Assembly (NCBI GenBank): GCA_030271625.1
Contig: JARXKN010000001.1
Span: forward strand, 1-64,000
DNA length: 64,000 nt
Direction of reading: 5' to 3'
Source: Patescibacteria group bacterium
Lineage (GTDB): Bacteria > Patescibacteriota > Saccharimonadia > Saccharimonadales > UBA4665
Within the stretch, counting starts at the first letter, position 1; every line of letters begins with the position of its first letter. Positions 34,250 to 43,222 of the stretch are shown piece by piece. The notes under the pieces were generated by a model. The model did no database searches, was not told the DNA's origin, and was given only the letters and a program-made list of their open reading frames with translations. The translations under genes and the position numbers were made by a program.

Positions 34250-34352
34250 CGCCATATGTATTCATATGGGGGCGAGGAAGGAAAGACAAAAATTTGTGTT
34301 TACATAAATTTTGGCTTTCCGACGAGCACCCGATTTTGCGAAGCAAAATGGG
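34250..34352. repeat. Serial palindromes between tRNA-Arg and ndk
   Basis: CCATATG-tatt-CATATGG (34252-34269), GGAAAG/CTTTCC (34280-34285, 34315-34320) and ATTTTGC-gaa-GCAAAAT (34333-34349) follow each other, the last flanked by CCC/GGG. It is the 3' region of ndk; no T tract marks an ordinary terminator. Confidence 0.65.
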
Positions 34353-34403
34353 CGAGGAACTATAAGTAGCTATACGGAACTAAGCGCAGAAACCAAGCGC
34401 CGC

Positions 34404-34868
34404 CTACTCCCGCTCATGCCCCTCGTACACATGCTCGTACTCAGACTTGTCGTAACCAAATAACTCGTCATCGTTAAAGAAGTTAGCTACTTCCGCTGCC
34501 CCGCTCTGTTTGCTGTCAGAAGCATGAATCAAGTTTCGGCCGGTACCGATAGCCAGGTCACCACGGATGGTTCCAGCGGCCGCCTGACGGGGGTTAGTCG
34601 AGCCAACCAAGATACGGATTGATTCAACGCACTCAAAGCCTTCCCAGGCCATCAGGACTACTGGTGAACTCTTCATAAACTGTTCTAACCCAGCATAAAA
34701 TGGCTTTTCAGTGTGCTCGGCATAGTGGGTTCGTAAGCGAGCTTCGTCTAAGGTTGCCATCTTCATGCCAATCAGCTTTAAGCCTTTGCGCTCAAGCCTC
34801 GAGATAATAGATCCAATCAGACCGCGTTGCACGGCATCTGGCTTAGCAATAATGAGTGTTCTTTCCAT
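34404..34868 (-). CDS. ndk: Nucleoside diphosphate kinase
   Basis: Transfers the terminal phosphate between nucleoside triphosphates and diphosphates through a phosphohistidine. 154 residues; KPDAVQRGL at the N-terminus, RGDLAIGTGRN and the active-site His in NLIHASDS (normally HGSDS). The C-terminus is slightly longer than usual and acidic. AGGAATT lies 6-12 bases before the ATG. Confidence 0.97.
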   Translation of the reverse strand: MERTLIIAKPDAVQRGLIGSIISRLERKGLKLIGMKMATLDEARLRTHYAEHTEKPFYAGLEQFMKSSPVVLMAWEGFECVESIRILVGSTNPRQAAAGTIRGDLAIGTGRNLIHASDSKQSGAAEVANFFNDDELFGYDKSEYEHVYEGHERE

Positions 34869-34960
34869 GAATAATTCCTGTTTAGATTACAGCTATTGTA
34901 ACAGATATAAACCCCCTGCTCTAGCGTGACAGTCGGGCGCTGTCGTCGTACAATATGCTT

Positions 34961-35881
34961 ATGTTGTTCGCCAAAGCCAAAACCGATTTTCTAGAGTACC
35001 TAGAGATTGAGCAAAACCGGTCGCAAAAAACGATCGCTAACTACGATCATTACCTAACCCGGCTGCATGATTTTGCCGGCGATATTCAGATAGCAGATAT
35101 CGATGCTGAGTTAATTAGAAAATGGCGGCTGTGGCTCAATCGGCTTGGCACAAACACATCAGATGAGCTCGGTAAGGCGACTCAGAATTACCACTTGATT
35201 GCCCTACGCAGCTTTTTGAAGTTTTGCGCTAAGCGTGACATCCCGGCCATGTCAGCCGATAAGATTGAACTGGCCCGCACTAAGCGGAAACAAGTGACTT
35301 TCTTAAATGAAGACGAGCTGCTGCGAGTGTTTGCCGAGCCTGATATCACCATGCTGGCTGGGTTGCGCGACCGGGCCATTCTGGAATTATTATTTAGCTC
35401 AGGACTGCGGGTGAGTGAGCTCGTCGGACTTGATAAAGACCACATCAACCTAAAGCGGCGTGAGTTTATGGTCCGTGGTAAGGGCCAAAAAGACCGGCCA
35501 ATCTTCATTAGTGAACAGGCTGCTACCTGGGTGCAGGCGTACATTGATAAACGCCAAGATACCACCCGCCCCCTGTTCGTCCGCTACAGCGGCCGTAAAA
35601 CCGTTGACCTATCGGGTAATTTCCATCGCCTGACGGCTCGGAGTATACAGCGGCTGGTAGCTCGCTACGCCCTCATGGCCGGCATTACCAAACATGTCAG
35701 CCCCCACACCCTGCGCCACTCATTCGCCACTGATTTGTTGATGAATGGTGCTGATCTGAGAAGTGTTCAGGCCATGCTTGGCCACAGTAATATTGCCACT
35801 ACCCAAATTTATACGCACGTCACCGACCCACACTTGCGGTCCGTTCATGAGAAGTTTCATGGCAAAGCGCCGGAAAGTTAA
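34961..35881 (+). CDS. Tyrosine recombinase, XerC/XerD family
   Basis: 306 residues. N-terminal SAM-like core-binding domain (~1-90), then the catalytic domain with Arg in SSGLRVSEL, Lys in GKGQKDRP, His-x-x-Arg in SPHTLRHSF, His in LGHSNIATTQ and the Tyr nucleophile in IYTHV: all residues are present. The likely job is chromosome dimer resolution, but it is also the only tyrosine integrase near the tRNA-linked repeats. Start chosen at the second ATG: GTGACA (34926-34931), 17 bases, TACAAT (34949-34954), then 6 bases, so the mRNA is predicted leaderless; an ATG at 34955 is the alternative. Confidence 0.94.
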   Translation: MLFAKAKTDFLEYLEIEQNRSQKTIANYDHYLTRLHDFAGDIQIADIDAELIRKWRLWLNRLGTNTSDELGKATQNYHLIALRSFLKFCAKRDIPAMSADKIELARTKRKQVTFLNEDELLRVFAEPDITMLAGLRDRAILELLFSSGLRVSELVGLDKDHINLKRREFMVRGKGQKDRPIFISEQAATWVQAYIDKRQDTTRPLFVRYSGRKTVDLSGNFHRLTARSIQRLVARYALMAGITKHVSPHTLRHSFATDLLMNGADLRSVQAMLGHSNIATTQIYTHVTDPHLRSVHEKFHGKAPES

Positions 35882-35882
35882 G

Positions 35883-36959
35883 CTATTGCCCGGTAACCGC
35901 ACATGCCGAATCGCCGTCTTCGGGCAAGACAGCGTTAGGTAAGCCAGGATCGCGCGGTACGATCAAGAACCGCTTACAAAGTGTATCCATTGAACTTAGG
36001 GAATAATCTGGAACATCTGTCCGGTTGTGCGGCAAACGGACTTGGATGCGGCGAGTTACATCGGCTGCTTGCCCCGTTACGTCAACTTGGACTTGCACGT
36101 CTTTAAAATCGGTTATAGCAGAACCGACGCTTGTTGTCCCAGTGACTTTCAATGAGACGGCTCGATACATCGAGGTAACGCGAACATATGAGGAGGTACT
36201 TGGCAGGCCGCTTATCGACACGCTACACTTAGCATTATCGCCCGTTCCGGTACATTGGCCATCTACTATATCGCCGCTGTTGGACGAGCCATAGTCTATT
36301 GTGCCAGTTGACGAACCATTACTCGCATTTGGGTATAGGTAATAGGTCTTGGTGTTGGAAATAAACGCATTTCTATCTAAGGTGTCGGCCGGTACAATAT
36401 CGACTTTCAGCAAGCCGGTAGAGTTCCATTTGGCTTCTGAAGTAAAGCTAATGTCAGAAACTGGGCGGAATTTGTCATAGCCGGCAGTAGTATCACGCCA
36501 ACTGAGTGTAATGCCTGAAACAGGCACGCCGTTGGCTGATGTTACTGGAAAAGCGGTGGCGTGGGCTGGGCGAATACTTTTATATTCGATAGATCCAGGA
36601 GATTGATCGATCAGTAAACAGGTATACTTGACTGATCCGTTGGCCGTCAGCATATTAGATTTTCCGGAGATTGCTGTCGGCGCACTAGCCGTCCCGGTAG
36701 CATATGGTTGACAGGTCGTCTTGTCGCCGCTAAATCCTTGCTCATTAATGGCCTTTACGGCATCGTTTACACCACTTTCGGCGGCGTAAAAAGCCTGCGA
36801 ACTGAGCTGCCTATCTAGGGAGCGTCGTTGTTCGTGGCGGATAATCTGCAAAAATCCAGTTACAATAGTGCTTAAAATTATAATTATCAGGATAGCGATA
36901 ACTAAGGATGCTAGACCGGACTGGTCTTTATGTAGTTTGGTTCTCATGTTTGTCCTCAT
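35883..36959 (-). CDS. PilX-like pilus assembly protein
   Basis: 358 residues. N-terminal hydrophobic helix preceded by QSGLASLVIAILII and followed by AAESGVNDAVKAI, as in PilX-type proteins that lack the FTxxE pilin cleavage site. The rest is a probable extracellular beta-rich part. Start at ATG 36959; an in-frame ATG at 36947 is possible. Last gene of the minor pilin run. Function by analogy: pilus assembly. Confidence 0.8.
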   Translation of the reverse strand: MRTNMRTKLHKDQSGLASLVIAILIIIILSTIVTGFLQIIRHEQRRSLDRQLSSQAFYAAESGVNDAVKAINEQGFSGDKTTCQPYATGTASAPTAISGKSNMLTANGSVKYTCLLIDQSPGSIEYKSIRPAHATAFPVTSANGVPVSGITLSWRDTTAGYDKFRPVSDISFTSEAKWNSTGLLKVDIVPADTLDRNAFISNTKTYYLYPNASNGSSTGTIDYGSSNSGDIVDGQCTGTGDNAKCSVSISGLPSTSSYVRVTSMYRAVSLKVTGTTSVGSAITDFKDVQVQVDVTGQAADVTRRIQVRLPHNRTDVPDYSLSSMDTLCKRFLIVPRDPGLPNAVLPEDGDSACAVTGQ

Positions 36960-36966
36960 TTTACGC

Positions 36967-37677
36967 TTAGCTTAACCGTTTTCCAACTACCGTTGTTAGT
37001 TGTGCCTTCGAACAAAACGCTGCAGAAAATACACTAGCATCCGATATGCAGGTCCATGTCGACGGATCGCTTGGTACGGGCTTATTCATCAAATCATCGT
37101 CACCATACATAATTGTTATCGTGACGTTAAAAAGCTGGCTGCTTGGTAGCCCATTTACGGTAGCTGGTGATATCGCGAATTTAGTGAGTCTCATATGGTC
37201 TCCCAACATGTCTTTGCCGACTAGACTAGGACTTGGATTGGTCAGACCAACATCTAATGGAGTACAGTCGGTGGCGGTATCATCTTTCCATAGCGCGTGC
37301 TTACTGTGCTGAATCTTGTCGGTGGTTGTGCCTGTCGGGTCATCAGCCGATTCTTCATAGCCAATAACGTAGCTGTAGCGTTGTTGTTGAATGCAATAAG
37401 ATTGATTTGAATAACCTGGCCCGTAACTAGGGTTCGTCGGTAAAGTACCAGTGGCAAGTCCGTTAAAACTACCGAATTCGATACTTTGGGTTACGTCATC
37501 CATTAGATTGCGGGCAGCTTGTTGAGTGGTAGCCTGGACAATCCCTCTGTAATACTGCTTGCTAAGCTGAATAATGCCAACACTTACCAGCAATAGTATC
37601 ACTGATAAGACGCTGATGGCTATCATCAGCTCGACAATAGTAAAGCCGGACTGTTTTTGATTGGTGCGGTGGTTCAT
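36967..37677 (-). CDS. Minor pilin, PilW-like
   Basis: 236 residues with a class III prepilin signal QSGFTIVELMIAISV (cleavage after Gly, Glu at +5) and a hydrophobic alpha1 helix. The rest is a probable globular exported part with cysteines near 103 and 149. Likely part of the tip or priming complex of the type IV pilus. Starts 2 bases from the PA14 pilin. Confidence 0.85.
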   Translation of the reverse strand: MNHRTNQKQSGFTIVELMIAISVLSVILLLVSVGIIQLSKQYYRGIVQATTQQAARNLMDDVTQSIEFGSFNGLATGTLPTNPSYGPGYSNQSYCIQQQRYSYVIGYEESADDPTGTTTDKIQHSKHALWKDDTATDCTPLDVGLTNPSPSLVGKDMLGDHMRLTKFAISPATVNGLPSSQLFNVTITIMYGDDDLMNKPVPSDPSTWTCISDASVFSAAFCSKAQLTTVVGKRLS

Positions 37678-37679
37678 AT

Positions 37680-39425
37680 TTAATATACCTTGTTCGGCGA
37701 GAACGTTATATTGTCGATGTAAAGATTTCTGTCCTGGCTAGCGCAGGATGGGCCACACCAAGCATCATTATCAAATGATGCTGTAATTGTATGATTGCCG
37801 GCGGCAAAGGACCCAACCTGAATTGTAAGTGGCAGGTAGGCTGTGTTAGCTACATCTACACCACTAGCAACCGTGGTGCCATCAATTGTAATTGTCATTT
37901 TGGGGGCACCAAGGTACTGATCACCACGCGCCCTGACAACAATCGACTGGAAAGCTGGCAGTGTGGCTGTTTTAGTTGCTGCGCCACTTGAATAATATTC
38001 TAAGGTTTGACCGGCCGATGCAGCACCATCGGCAGTAGGAACAGCGCCGCCTGGAGGAGTAAAGGTTTCGCCTTCTACAATTTGTCCTGGGGCGGTTGTG
38101 GCTTCACAGAGCTGTACACCAGTCTGCCACGGGCCATTGAAGTCGGCGGGCTCGTCTATAACAATACAGTTTTGACCAGCTATCGGCGATGCACTAAATG
38201 TCAGGCCTAAATCTGTTTTGGAGCACAGGTAATTATCGTTCCAGGTGTCGGGATCAGCTACTAATGCCTGCGCACAGTAATAGCCGGCAAGCGGACCAGC
38301 CTCATGCCAAACAATTTTTTGATCGATATTGGAACACAAGTAATTATTGTTCCAGCTTGAGGCGGTAGGCTCGGCAGTTTCGTTAACATCCCAGCAGTTG
38401 CTTTTACCGGTATGAGTCGTGGCTTCAGCGGGGCTACTACCGCCCTTATTAGTCCAAACTAGGCCAGTACGTGCCAGCTCGCCCTTCCTAAACCAGGATA
38501 GCTTGACGGCCGCCGCACCTCTGTTCTCGTAGTATTCTAGCTTTACAGTATGGGTAGTTCCAGATGTTATCCCATAATCCTCACTGTAGCTAGTGAAGCC
38601 TTGTTGATGAAACTGGTCAATAACTACTACTCCATCGATAGAAAGTCGGATGCCGTCGTCGCCGCCGGCCGTAAACTGATAAGCCCCGGGAGTAAAATTG
38701 AAGATACCTTGATACGAAGCCGAGAAATCATCGGTATCAACAGTCGGGTCTGGCGAGCCGAGGCCGAAATTGTCATCTAGGACGCTGGTGGCGTTAGCGT
38801 TTGCTACTGATGAGCCAACCGGGTTCTCGACCCTCTTGAGTATAAAACGACTTAAATTAATATCATTATAGTAACAAGCCTGTAGGGCGCCGGTCGGGAT
38901 AGTACTCGTAGGACACGGATCGGTCGGTGCGGGACTGCCCGAACCACCACCACCGGGGCCACCACCGCCGCCGGCAACCACCCCCCCGTCGGCATCGCTT
39001 AGGTACTCGGTTCTATAAACCAGATTTATGGAATCATGGCCGGCGGCACTTACGCTATCCCACTCGACTTTTTCGGTATACGTTTGGGTTGCTGTATCAA
39101 AACTAAAGTAGCCGCTGTAGCGGTTATTGACACCTGCATTGCAGGCGCCATTAGGCGTAGCGGTGGTATTAACGGTAACTACATGATTTGAGCTATCTAT
39201 ACAAAAAGTACTTGTCAATGCCGGGTCATTAATCGCTAATAGATTTTTAAGTCGCTCAATTTGTTCTTGGCCATAGGCGGCGGCTTCGCTACGCTCTTGG
39301 GCGGCCTGATTACTATCGGTAGCCTTTCCGGTTGCCGCAAAGGCGGCAGTTAAGGCTGAGCCTAAAATTACCACCACTAGCAATACTTCAACGATTGTCT
39401 CGCCGGCTTTATCGAGACGCATCAT
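37680..39425 (-). CDS. Minor pilin with PA14-like and carbohydrate-binding-like domains
   Basis: About 581 residues. Prepilin-like N-terminus (KAGETIVEVLLVVVILG), then a PA14-like domain (about 170-320: GIFNFTPGAYQFTAGGDDGIRL, VVIDQ, KLEYYENRG), a cysteine-rich stretch with three partial repeats around WNNNYLCS/WNDNYLCS (about 345-445), and a C-terminal segment (VRARGDQYLGAP, SFDNDAW, DRNLYIDNI) like calcium-dependent CBM36/60 sugar-binding domains. Such a tip protein would be a good candidate for attachment to host surface glycans; that role is inference. ATG 39425 forms an ATGA overlap with the previous stop; ATG 39434 is possible. Confidence 0.85.
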   Translation of the reverse strand: MMRLDKAGETIVEVLLVVVILGSALTAAFAATGKATDSNQAAQERSEAAAYGQEQIERLKNLLAINDPALTSTFCIDSSNHVVTVNTTATPNGACNAGVNNRYSGYFSFDTATQTYTEKVEWDSVSAAGHDSINLVYRTEYLSDADGGVVAGGGGGPGGGGSGSPAPTDPCPTSTIPTGALQACYYNDINLSRFILKRVENPVGSSVANANATSVLDDNFGLGSPDPTVDTDDFSASYQGIFNFTPGAYQFTAGGDDGIRLSIDGVVVIDQFHQQGFTSYSEDYGITSGTTHTVKLEYYENRGAAAVKLSWFRKGELARTGLVWTNKGGSSPAEATTHTGKSNCWDVNETAEPTASSWNNNYLCSNIDQKIVWHEAGPLAGYYCAQALVADPDTWNDNYLCSKTDLGLTFSASPIAGQNCIVIDEPADFNGPWQTGVQLCEATTAPGQIVEGETFTPPGGAVPTADGAASAGQTLEYYSSGAATKTATLPAFQSIVVRARGDQYLGAPKMTITIDGTTVASGVDVANTAYLPLTIQVGSFAAGNHTITASFDNDAWCGPSCASQDRNLYIDNITFSPNKVY

Positions 39426-40384
39426 ATAATACATCCTGAGTGTGGACCATCCTGCTTCAATGATTTAACTTGTACATCGAGTCCGCTTTGATTACTGCCA
39501 ATCGCTATAACGGATTGATGACCATAGCCATCAAGGACACAGAACGACACACCATATGGTGGATTGGTTTGGGCGGCTTCCTGGGCTGTAGATAAATTAT
39601 TTAAACCGTCGATAGCATCGGTAACCCGTGACTCGGTATTGCCTACAAAAGCTGTGCTGTCGAGCTCGACTAAATTGACACTGTTTATAGAGCCGCCCAG
39701 ACTATTAAGCCTCAGGACGAAAGCTACTGCGCCAATGTCTTTTTTGCTGCTACCATCGGCGTTGCGGACAAAGGCTTTAAATATACCGACGTTGGCAAAT
39801 GATTTACGGTCCGCCAGGTCGGGACGGGCGTTTCGAGTTGATCCGCCGCCAGGAGTACCGCAAGGAAAGCTATTAAAGTTGTCGTCGTTTGTTAAACAGG
39901 TCGCCAGCGCCATTGGCTTAGCCTCTGAAAAACTGGTAGGTGCAACACCCTGGTTGCCGCCAGCTAACGGGTTATAGGCTGGAAAATACTGGCGTCGAGC
40001 TGCGATCGGAATAATTGAATAACGGCTGCAGCTGTCAATACTGTCCTTGTTACAGATAGAATCATTGCCAACGCCTATGGCTTTACCTAGAAATACGCAG
40101 CCAGAATTATCGTCAACCGGCGTACCAGGGCTGAAAGATAACGGATTATTGAGCGGGTCGGCAACACAGTGATAACCAGTCAGTGCTGGTGCGTAGCTGC
40201 TGCTGACCTCATTAATGGTCGATTGTAGAATTGACTGGATGTCCCTAACACCCTGGCGGTACTGAACTTCGTGTTGTTGGCCAGTGTACTGGCTAATTGC
40301 ACCGGCAAATACCGAAGCCGAGACCGTTAAAAAAATTAACGTCTCAATAATCGTAAATCCCCTCTGGTTAGGACGGTGCCTCAT
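39422..40384 (-). CDS. Minor pilin
   Basis: 320 residues with prepilin signal QRGFTIIETLIFLTVSAS (Gly then F, Glu at +5) and an alpha1 helix. The exported part has several cysteine pairs (GYHC, DNSGC, CNKDSIDSC). First gene of the minor pilin run, coupled to the PA14 pilin by an ATGA overlap. Confidence 0.83.
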   Translation of the reverse strand: MRHRPNQRGFTIIETLIFLTVSASVFAGAISQYTGQQHEVQYRQGVRDIQSILQSTINEVSSSYAPALTGYHCVADPLNNPLSFSPGTPVDDNSGCVFLGKAIGVGNDSICNKDSIDSCSRYSIIPIAARRQYFPAYNPLAGGNQGVAPTSFSEAKPMALATCLTNDDNFNSFPCGTPGGGSTRNARPDLADRKSFANVGIFKAFVRNADGSSKKDIGAVAFVLRLNSLGGSINSVNLVELDSTAFVGNTESRVTDAIDGLNNLSTAQEAAQTNPPYGVSFCVLDGYGHQSVIAIGSNQSGLDVQVKSLKQDGPHSGCII

Positions 40385-40423
40385 AATCTTAAGTATAGCA
40401 TAAGCATCATGTTAGAAACTGGC

Positions 40424-41323
40424 TTAAGACAGTACTAAATTCAGATACCAGTGAACGATATTAGTCCCGAAAAGCACTAGCAACAAGCAAGCGATCATTA
40501 GGCAAGGACCAAACGGTACTTGAAGATTGCGTTTAAAGACGTGTTTGAACGCGGCTGGTAGCGCAAAGAATAGACCGATTATCGATGCCAGCATCAAGAG
40601 TAACAGTGCCTGTAATGGTGCTCCGACTAATAGTCCTAGGGCGAAACCAATCTTTACGTCACCACCCCCTATCCAGTTGCCGCCAGAGAGTTGGTACAGC
40701 ACGTAGAATATGCCGCCGCCAATCAGCGCCGCTACCAAGCTTGCAAGCAGATGCTTGGCGCTATCCTTAAAAAGGAGAGTATCGGCCAAGCGCTGAAACA
40801 GTGTCAGCCCAATTAAAGGATAAACAATGACATTTGGTAGAATCATCCACCGGAAGTCATAGATCGATAATGCCATAAAGGCCACAACTACGACCAGCCA
40901 GACGATTAGGTCAAAGACACCCTGCCCATGTAGTGCTTGTGGCCAATAAAGATACGACATTATTAGAAGTACTGCCGTTAGAATCTCGACTAACGGATAC
41001 TGCCAAGAGATGGGATTAGAACAATAGCGACATTTACCACCTACGCTTACCCAGCTAATGACCGGAACTAGGTCATACCAAGCTAGGCTATGGTTGCAGT
41101 CCGTACACATCGACCGGCCGGTGCTGATAGAGCGGTCTTTAATCTGAGTGCTGACATTGTTTATTTCGGCAGCCACTGCTTTGGTCTGCTTCTTGGCTTT
41201 GAGAGTTTCGAGCTTGTCGGTCAGCTCCTCCTTTTCATGAAGCCGCCAGGCTAGCGCGTTTACAAAGCTACCAAAGCACAGACCTAAGACAATTAGCACA
41301 GCAATAATCATTAGCAGTATCAT
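40424..41323 (-). CDS. pilD: Prepilin peptidase / N-methyltransferase
   Basis: 299 residues. Cleaves the prepilin leader and methylates the new N-terminus. Zinc-type CTDCNHS...CRYCSNP pair near residues 80-110 and the catalytic Asp pair: SIYDFR near 148 and GGGDVKIGFALG near 216. An insert (KAKKQTKAVAAEINNVSTQI) of about 30 residues sits in the first cytoplasmic loop. Seven or eight hydrophobic segments. Follows the major pilin. Confidence 0.95.
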   Translation of the reverse strand: MILLMIIAVLIVLGLCFGSFVNALAWRLHEKEELTDKLETLKAKKQTKAVAAEINNVSTQIKDRSISTGRSMCTDCNHSLAWYDLVPVISWVSVGGKCRYCSNPISWQYPLVEILTAVLLIMSYLYWPQALHGQGVFDLIVWLVVVVAFMALSIYDFRWMILPNVIVYPLIGLTLFQRLADTLLFKDSAKHLLASLVAALIGGGIFYVLYQLSGGNWIGGGDVKIGFALGLLVGAPLQALLLLMLASIIGLFFALPAAFKHVFKRNLQVPFGPCLMIACLLLVLFGTNIVHWYLNLVLS

Positions 41324-41336
41324 AGCATATTTAAAG

Positions 41337-41354
41337 AGGCCCTTTCGGGCCCCT
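41337..41354 (-). terminator. Terminator after the major pilin gene
   Basis: On minus AGGGGCCC-gaaa-GGGCCTC followed by TTTAAAT. Some transcripts may read through to pilD. Confidence 0.65.
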
Positions 41355-41377
41355 GTAAACTAATCTTAGCTACTAGA

Positions 41378-41896
41378 CTAGGATTCTTGACACTGACCGA
41401 CAACAGCACCAGCACTGTCTTCTACGGCATAGACGAGAACAGTTTGACGAGTCGTACCGGTAGTTAAGGCAACGGTGCCCGTGCCTGCACCACCAGCACC
41501 AGGTGCGGTGATTGTTACAAGCGCTGAAGGACATTTTGCACCCGTTACTAGAACGGCTGAAGTAAGGCTAGGCGCAGTGTTTGTGGCTCCCTTAGCTTCG
41601 ACGGTTACTAACGTAACGTTTTTAGCATTAGAAGAAGTTAAAATCTTTGCCGCATCACTGTTAGCGGTGCCACTCGCGCTGGCAGTTAATACGCTGCCGC
41701 CATTGTTAGCTGAGATCTCTTGGGCAGCCGCCAGAACACGGTTAGCTTCTGAACGGTAGCCACTGTTACGTTGGTTACGCTGTAATGCTGGTACAGCCAA
41801 GAAGACTACTAGCATGATCAGTCCGGCGATAGCCAGGACGATTAAGACTTCGATGATCGTGAAGCCTGAGTTATTTTTCTTTAGATTCTTAAGCAT
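41378..41896 (-). CDS. Major type IV pilin
   Basis: 172 residues. Prepilin signal KKNNSGFTIIEVLIVLAIAG with Glu5 and the following 30-residue hydrophobic helix (GLIMLVVFLAVPALQRNQRNS). The mature body is short, Ala/Thr/Gly/Val-rich, with two cysteines near 117 and 168 that can form the C-terminal disulfide loop. It has its own promoter and a terminator, as expected for an abundant subunit. AGGGGG lies about 8 bases before the ATG. Confidence 0.9.
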   Translation of the reverse strand: MLKNLKKNNSGFTIIEVLIVLAIAGLIMLVVFLAVPALQRNQRNSGYRSEANRVLAAAQEISANNGGSVLTASASGTANSDAAKILTSSNAKNVTLVTVEAKGATNTAPSLTSAVLVTGAKCPSALVTITAPGAGGAGTGTVALTTGTTRQTVLVYAVEDSAGAVVGQCQES

Positions 41897-41940
41897 TGCA
41901 AATGCCCCCTTTGCGTTGTTATTTAGTGCTTATGTTTAGA

Positions 41941-41969
41941 ATGATACGCATAAAACCTGCAAATAGCAA
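41941..41969 (-). promoter_or_regulatory. Promoter for the major pilin
   Basis: Minus-strand TTGCTA (41964-41969), 17-base spacer, TATCAT (41941-41946), about 45 bases before the ATG. Confidence 0.55.
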
Positions 41970-41992
41970 CTGTTATCCACAGCCCTCAGCCA

Positions 41993-43219
41993 TCAGCCAC
42001 CGAGGTTTTTGCCGGCTAGACCGTAAATCGGTAACAGTACTGCTGCCACAATAATAAAAGCTACCACGCCCATGATTACCATTAGTACCGGTTCGATGAT
42101 TGTCGAGATGGCCTTGATCTGGTTATCGAGTTCTTTTTCGTAGTATTCGGCAGCCTTGCCCAACATCTGTTCCATTGAACCCGATTGCTCGCCAATTCGT
42201 AGCATATTTGGCACTAATGGTAAGAAGTTCTCGTCTCCCTGTAATGACTCAGCTAACGACTTGCCTCCCTTAACTTTTTCGGCAGCCCGATTAATAGAGC
42301 CTTCCAAGTGAACATTGTTAATAGCGTTGGCGACAATCTCTAACATTTGCAGCAGCGGTACCCCGCTGGAAACTAAGGTCGTACCTGTACGCGCGAAGCG
42401 GGCCATATACAGCTCGTTAAAGAGCGGCGCAATTGGCCAGGACCGCATCTTGAAACGATCAGCCAAACTACGGCCAGGAGTCGTTTTAATAAAACGCGTG
42501 ACGGCGAAAGCCAGGCCTACAACAATCAAGATAACAATCCACCAGTAATGAGTGGTAAAGTGAGCAATTGCCAACATAATGACGGTTACCAGCGGTAGTT
42601 TGGCACCGGGAATGCCATCATAAAGCACCTGCACTTGCGGCAGTACCTTAACGACCATAAACAGTAATACTCCCATCATAACCACCAACACAATAGCTGG
42701 ATAAACCAAGGCGCCGCGGACTTTGCTTAAAACCTCAGCGTCTTTCTCTGTTTGATCGGCAATCCGTTCTAACGAGGTGTCGAGTGTACCGGAGGCTTCA
42801 CCGGCACTAATCAAGCTTAGATATATCTGGTTAAAGACTTTTGGATGCTTGGTAAGTGCCATGGAGAATGAGGCACCACCTTCGATGTCGGCAATAATTT
42901 CGCTAGTAACCAGCTTGAGCGGCTTACTACTAACCTGCGCGTTAACACTATGTAAGGCCTGTAGCAGCGGCAGTCCAGCGTTAATAAGTGTCGACAATTG
43001 TCTGGTAAATAGAATTTTATCTTTAATCTTAACTTTTTTGCCAAATATTTTCCGTAAAGGATTCTTTAGTCCTTCGGCATCTAAGTTTACTATCGATAAT
43101 GGCGCTAGGCCATTGGCTTTGATGAGTTTAGCGGCTGCCGATTCACTATCGGCTTGTACCTCAGCTTTTACTTTTTCGCCGGTGGTAGTGTTACGGGCTT
43201 CATATTGAAAAGTCAACAT
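41993..43219 (-). CDS. pilC: Type IV pilus inner-membrane platform protein
   Basis: 408 residues of the GspF/PilC family: two repeats of the T2SSF domain (about 65-190 and 270-395; ILFTRQLSTLINAGLPLLQAL and ARFARTGTTLVSSGVPLLQML pieces), three hydrophobic segments (~170-190, 218-240, 375-400). It is the membrane platform on which the PilB and PilT motors act. Confidence 0.94.
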   Translation of the reverse strand: MLTFQYEARNTTTGEKVKAEVQADSESAAAKLIKANGLAPLSIVNLDAEGLKNPLRKIFGKKVKIKDKILFTRQLSTLINAGLPLLQALHSVNAQVSSKPLKLVTSEIIADIEGGASFSMALTKHPKVFNQIYLSLISAGEASGTLDTSLERIADQTEKDAEVLSKVRGALVYPAIVLVVMMGVLLFMVVKVLPQVQVLYDGIPGAKLPLVTVIMLAIAHFTTHYWWIVILIVVGLAFAVTRFIKTTPGRSLADRFKMRSWPIAPLFNELYMARFARTGTTLVSSGVPLLQMLEIVANAINNVHLEGSINRAAEKVKGGKSLAESLQGDENFLPLVPNMLRIGEQSGSMEQMLGKAAEYYEKELDNQIKAISTIIEPVLMVIMGVVAFIIVAAVLLPIYGLAGKNLGG

Positions 43220-43222
43220 ATA

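Noticed and set aside
34961-35881. Integrase of a prophage or integrative element
   Set aside because: No phage or plasmid genes around; the protein has normal XerC/D length and residues. A housekeeping Xer role is simpler.
41973-41981. Perfect DnaA box TTATCCACA near the pilin
   Set aside because: A single isolated box with no AT-rich region or neighbours; likely chance or a minor regulatory site.
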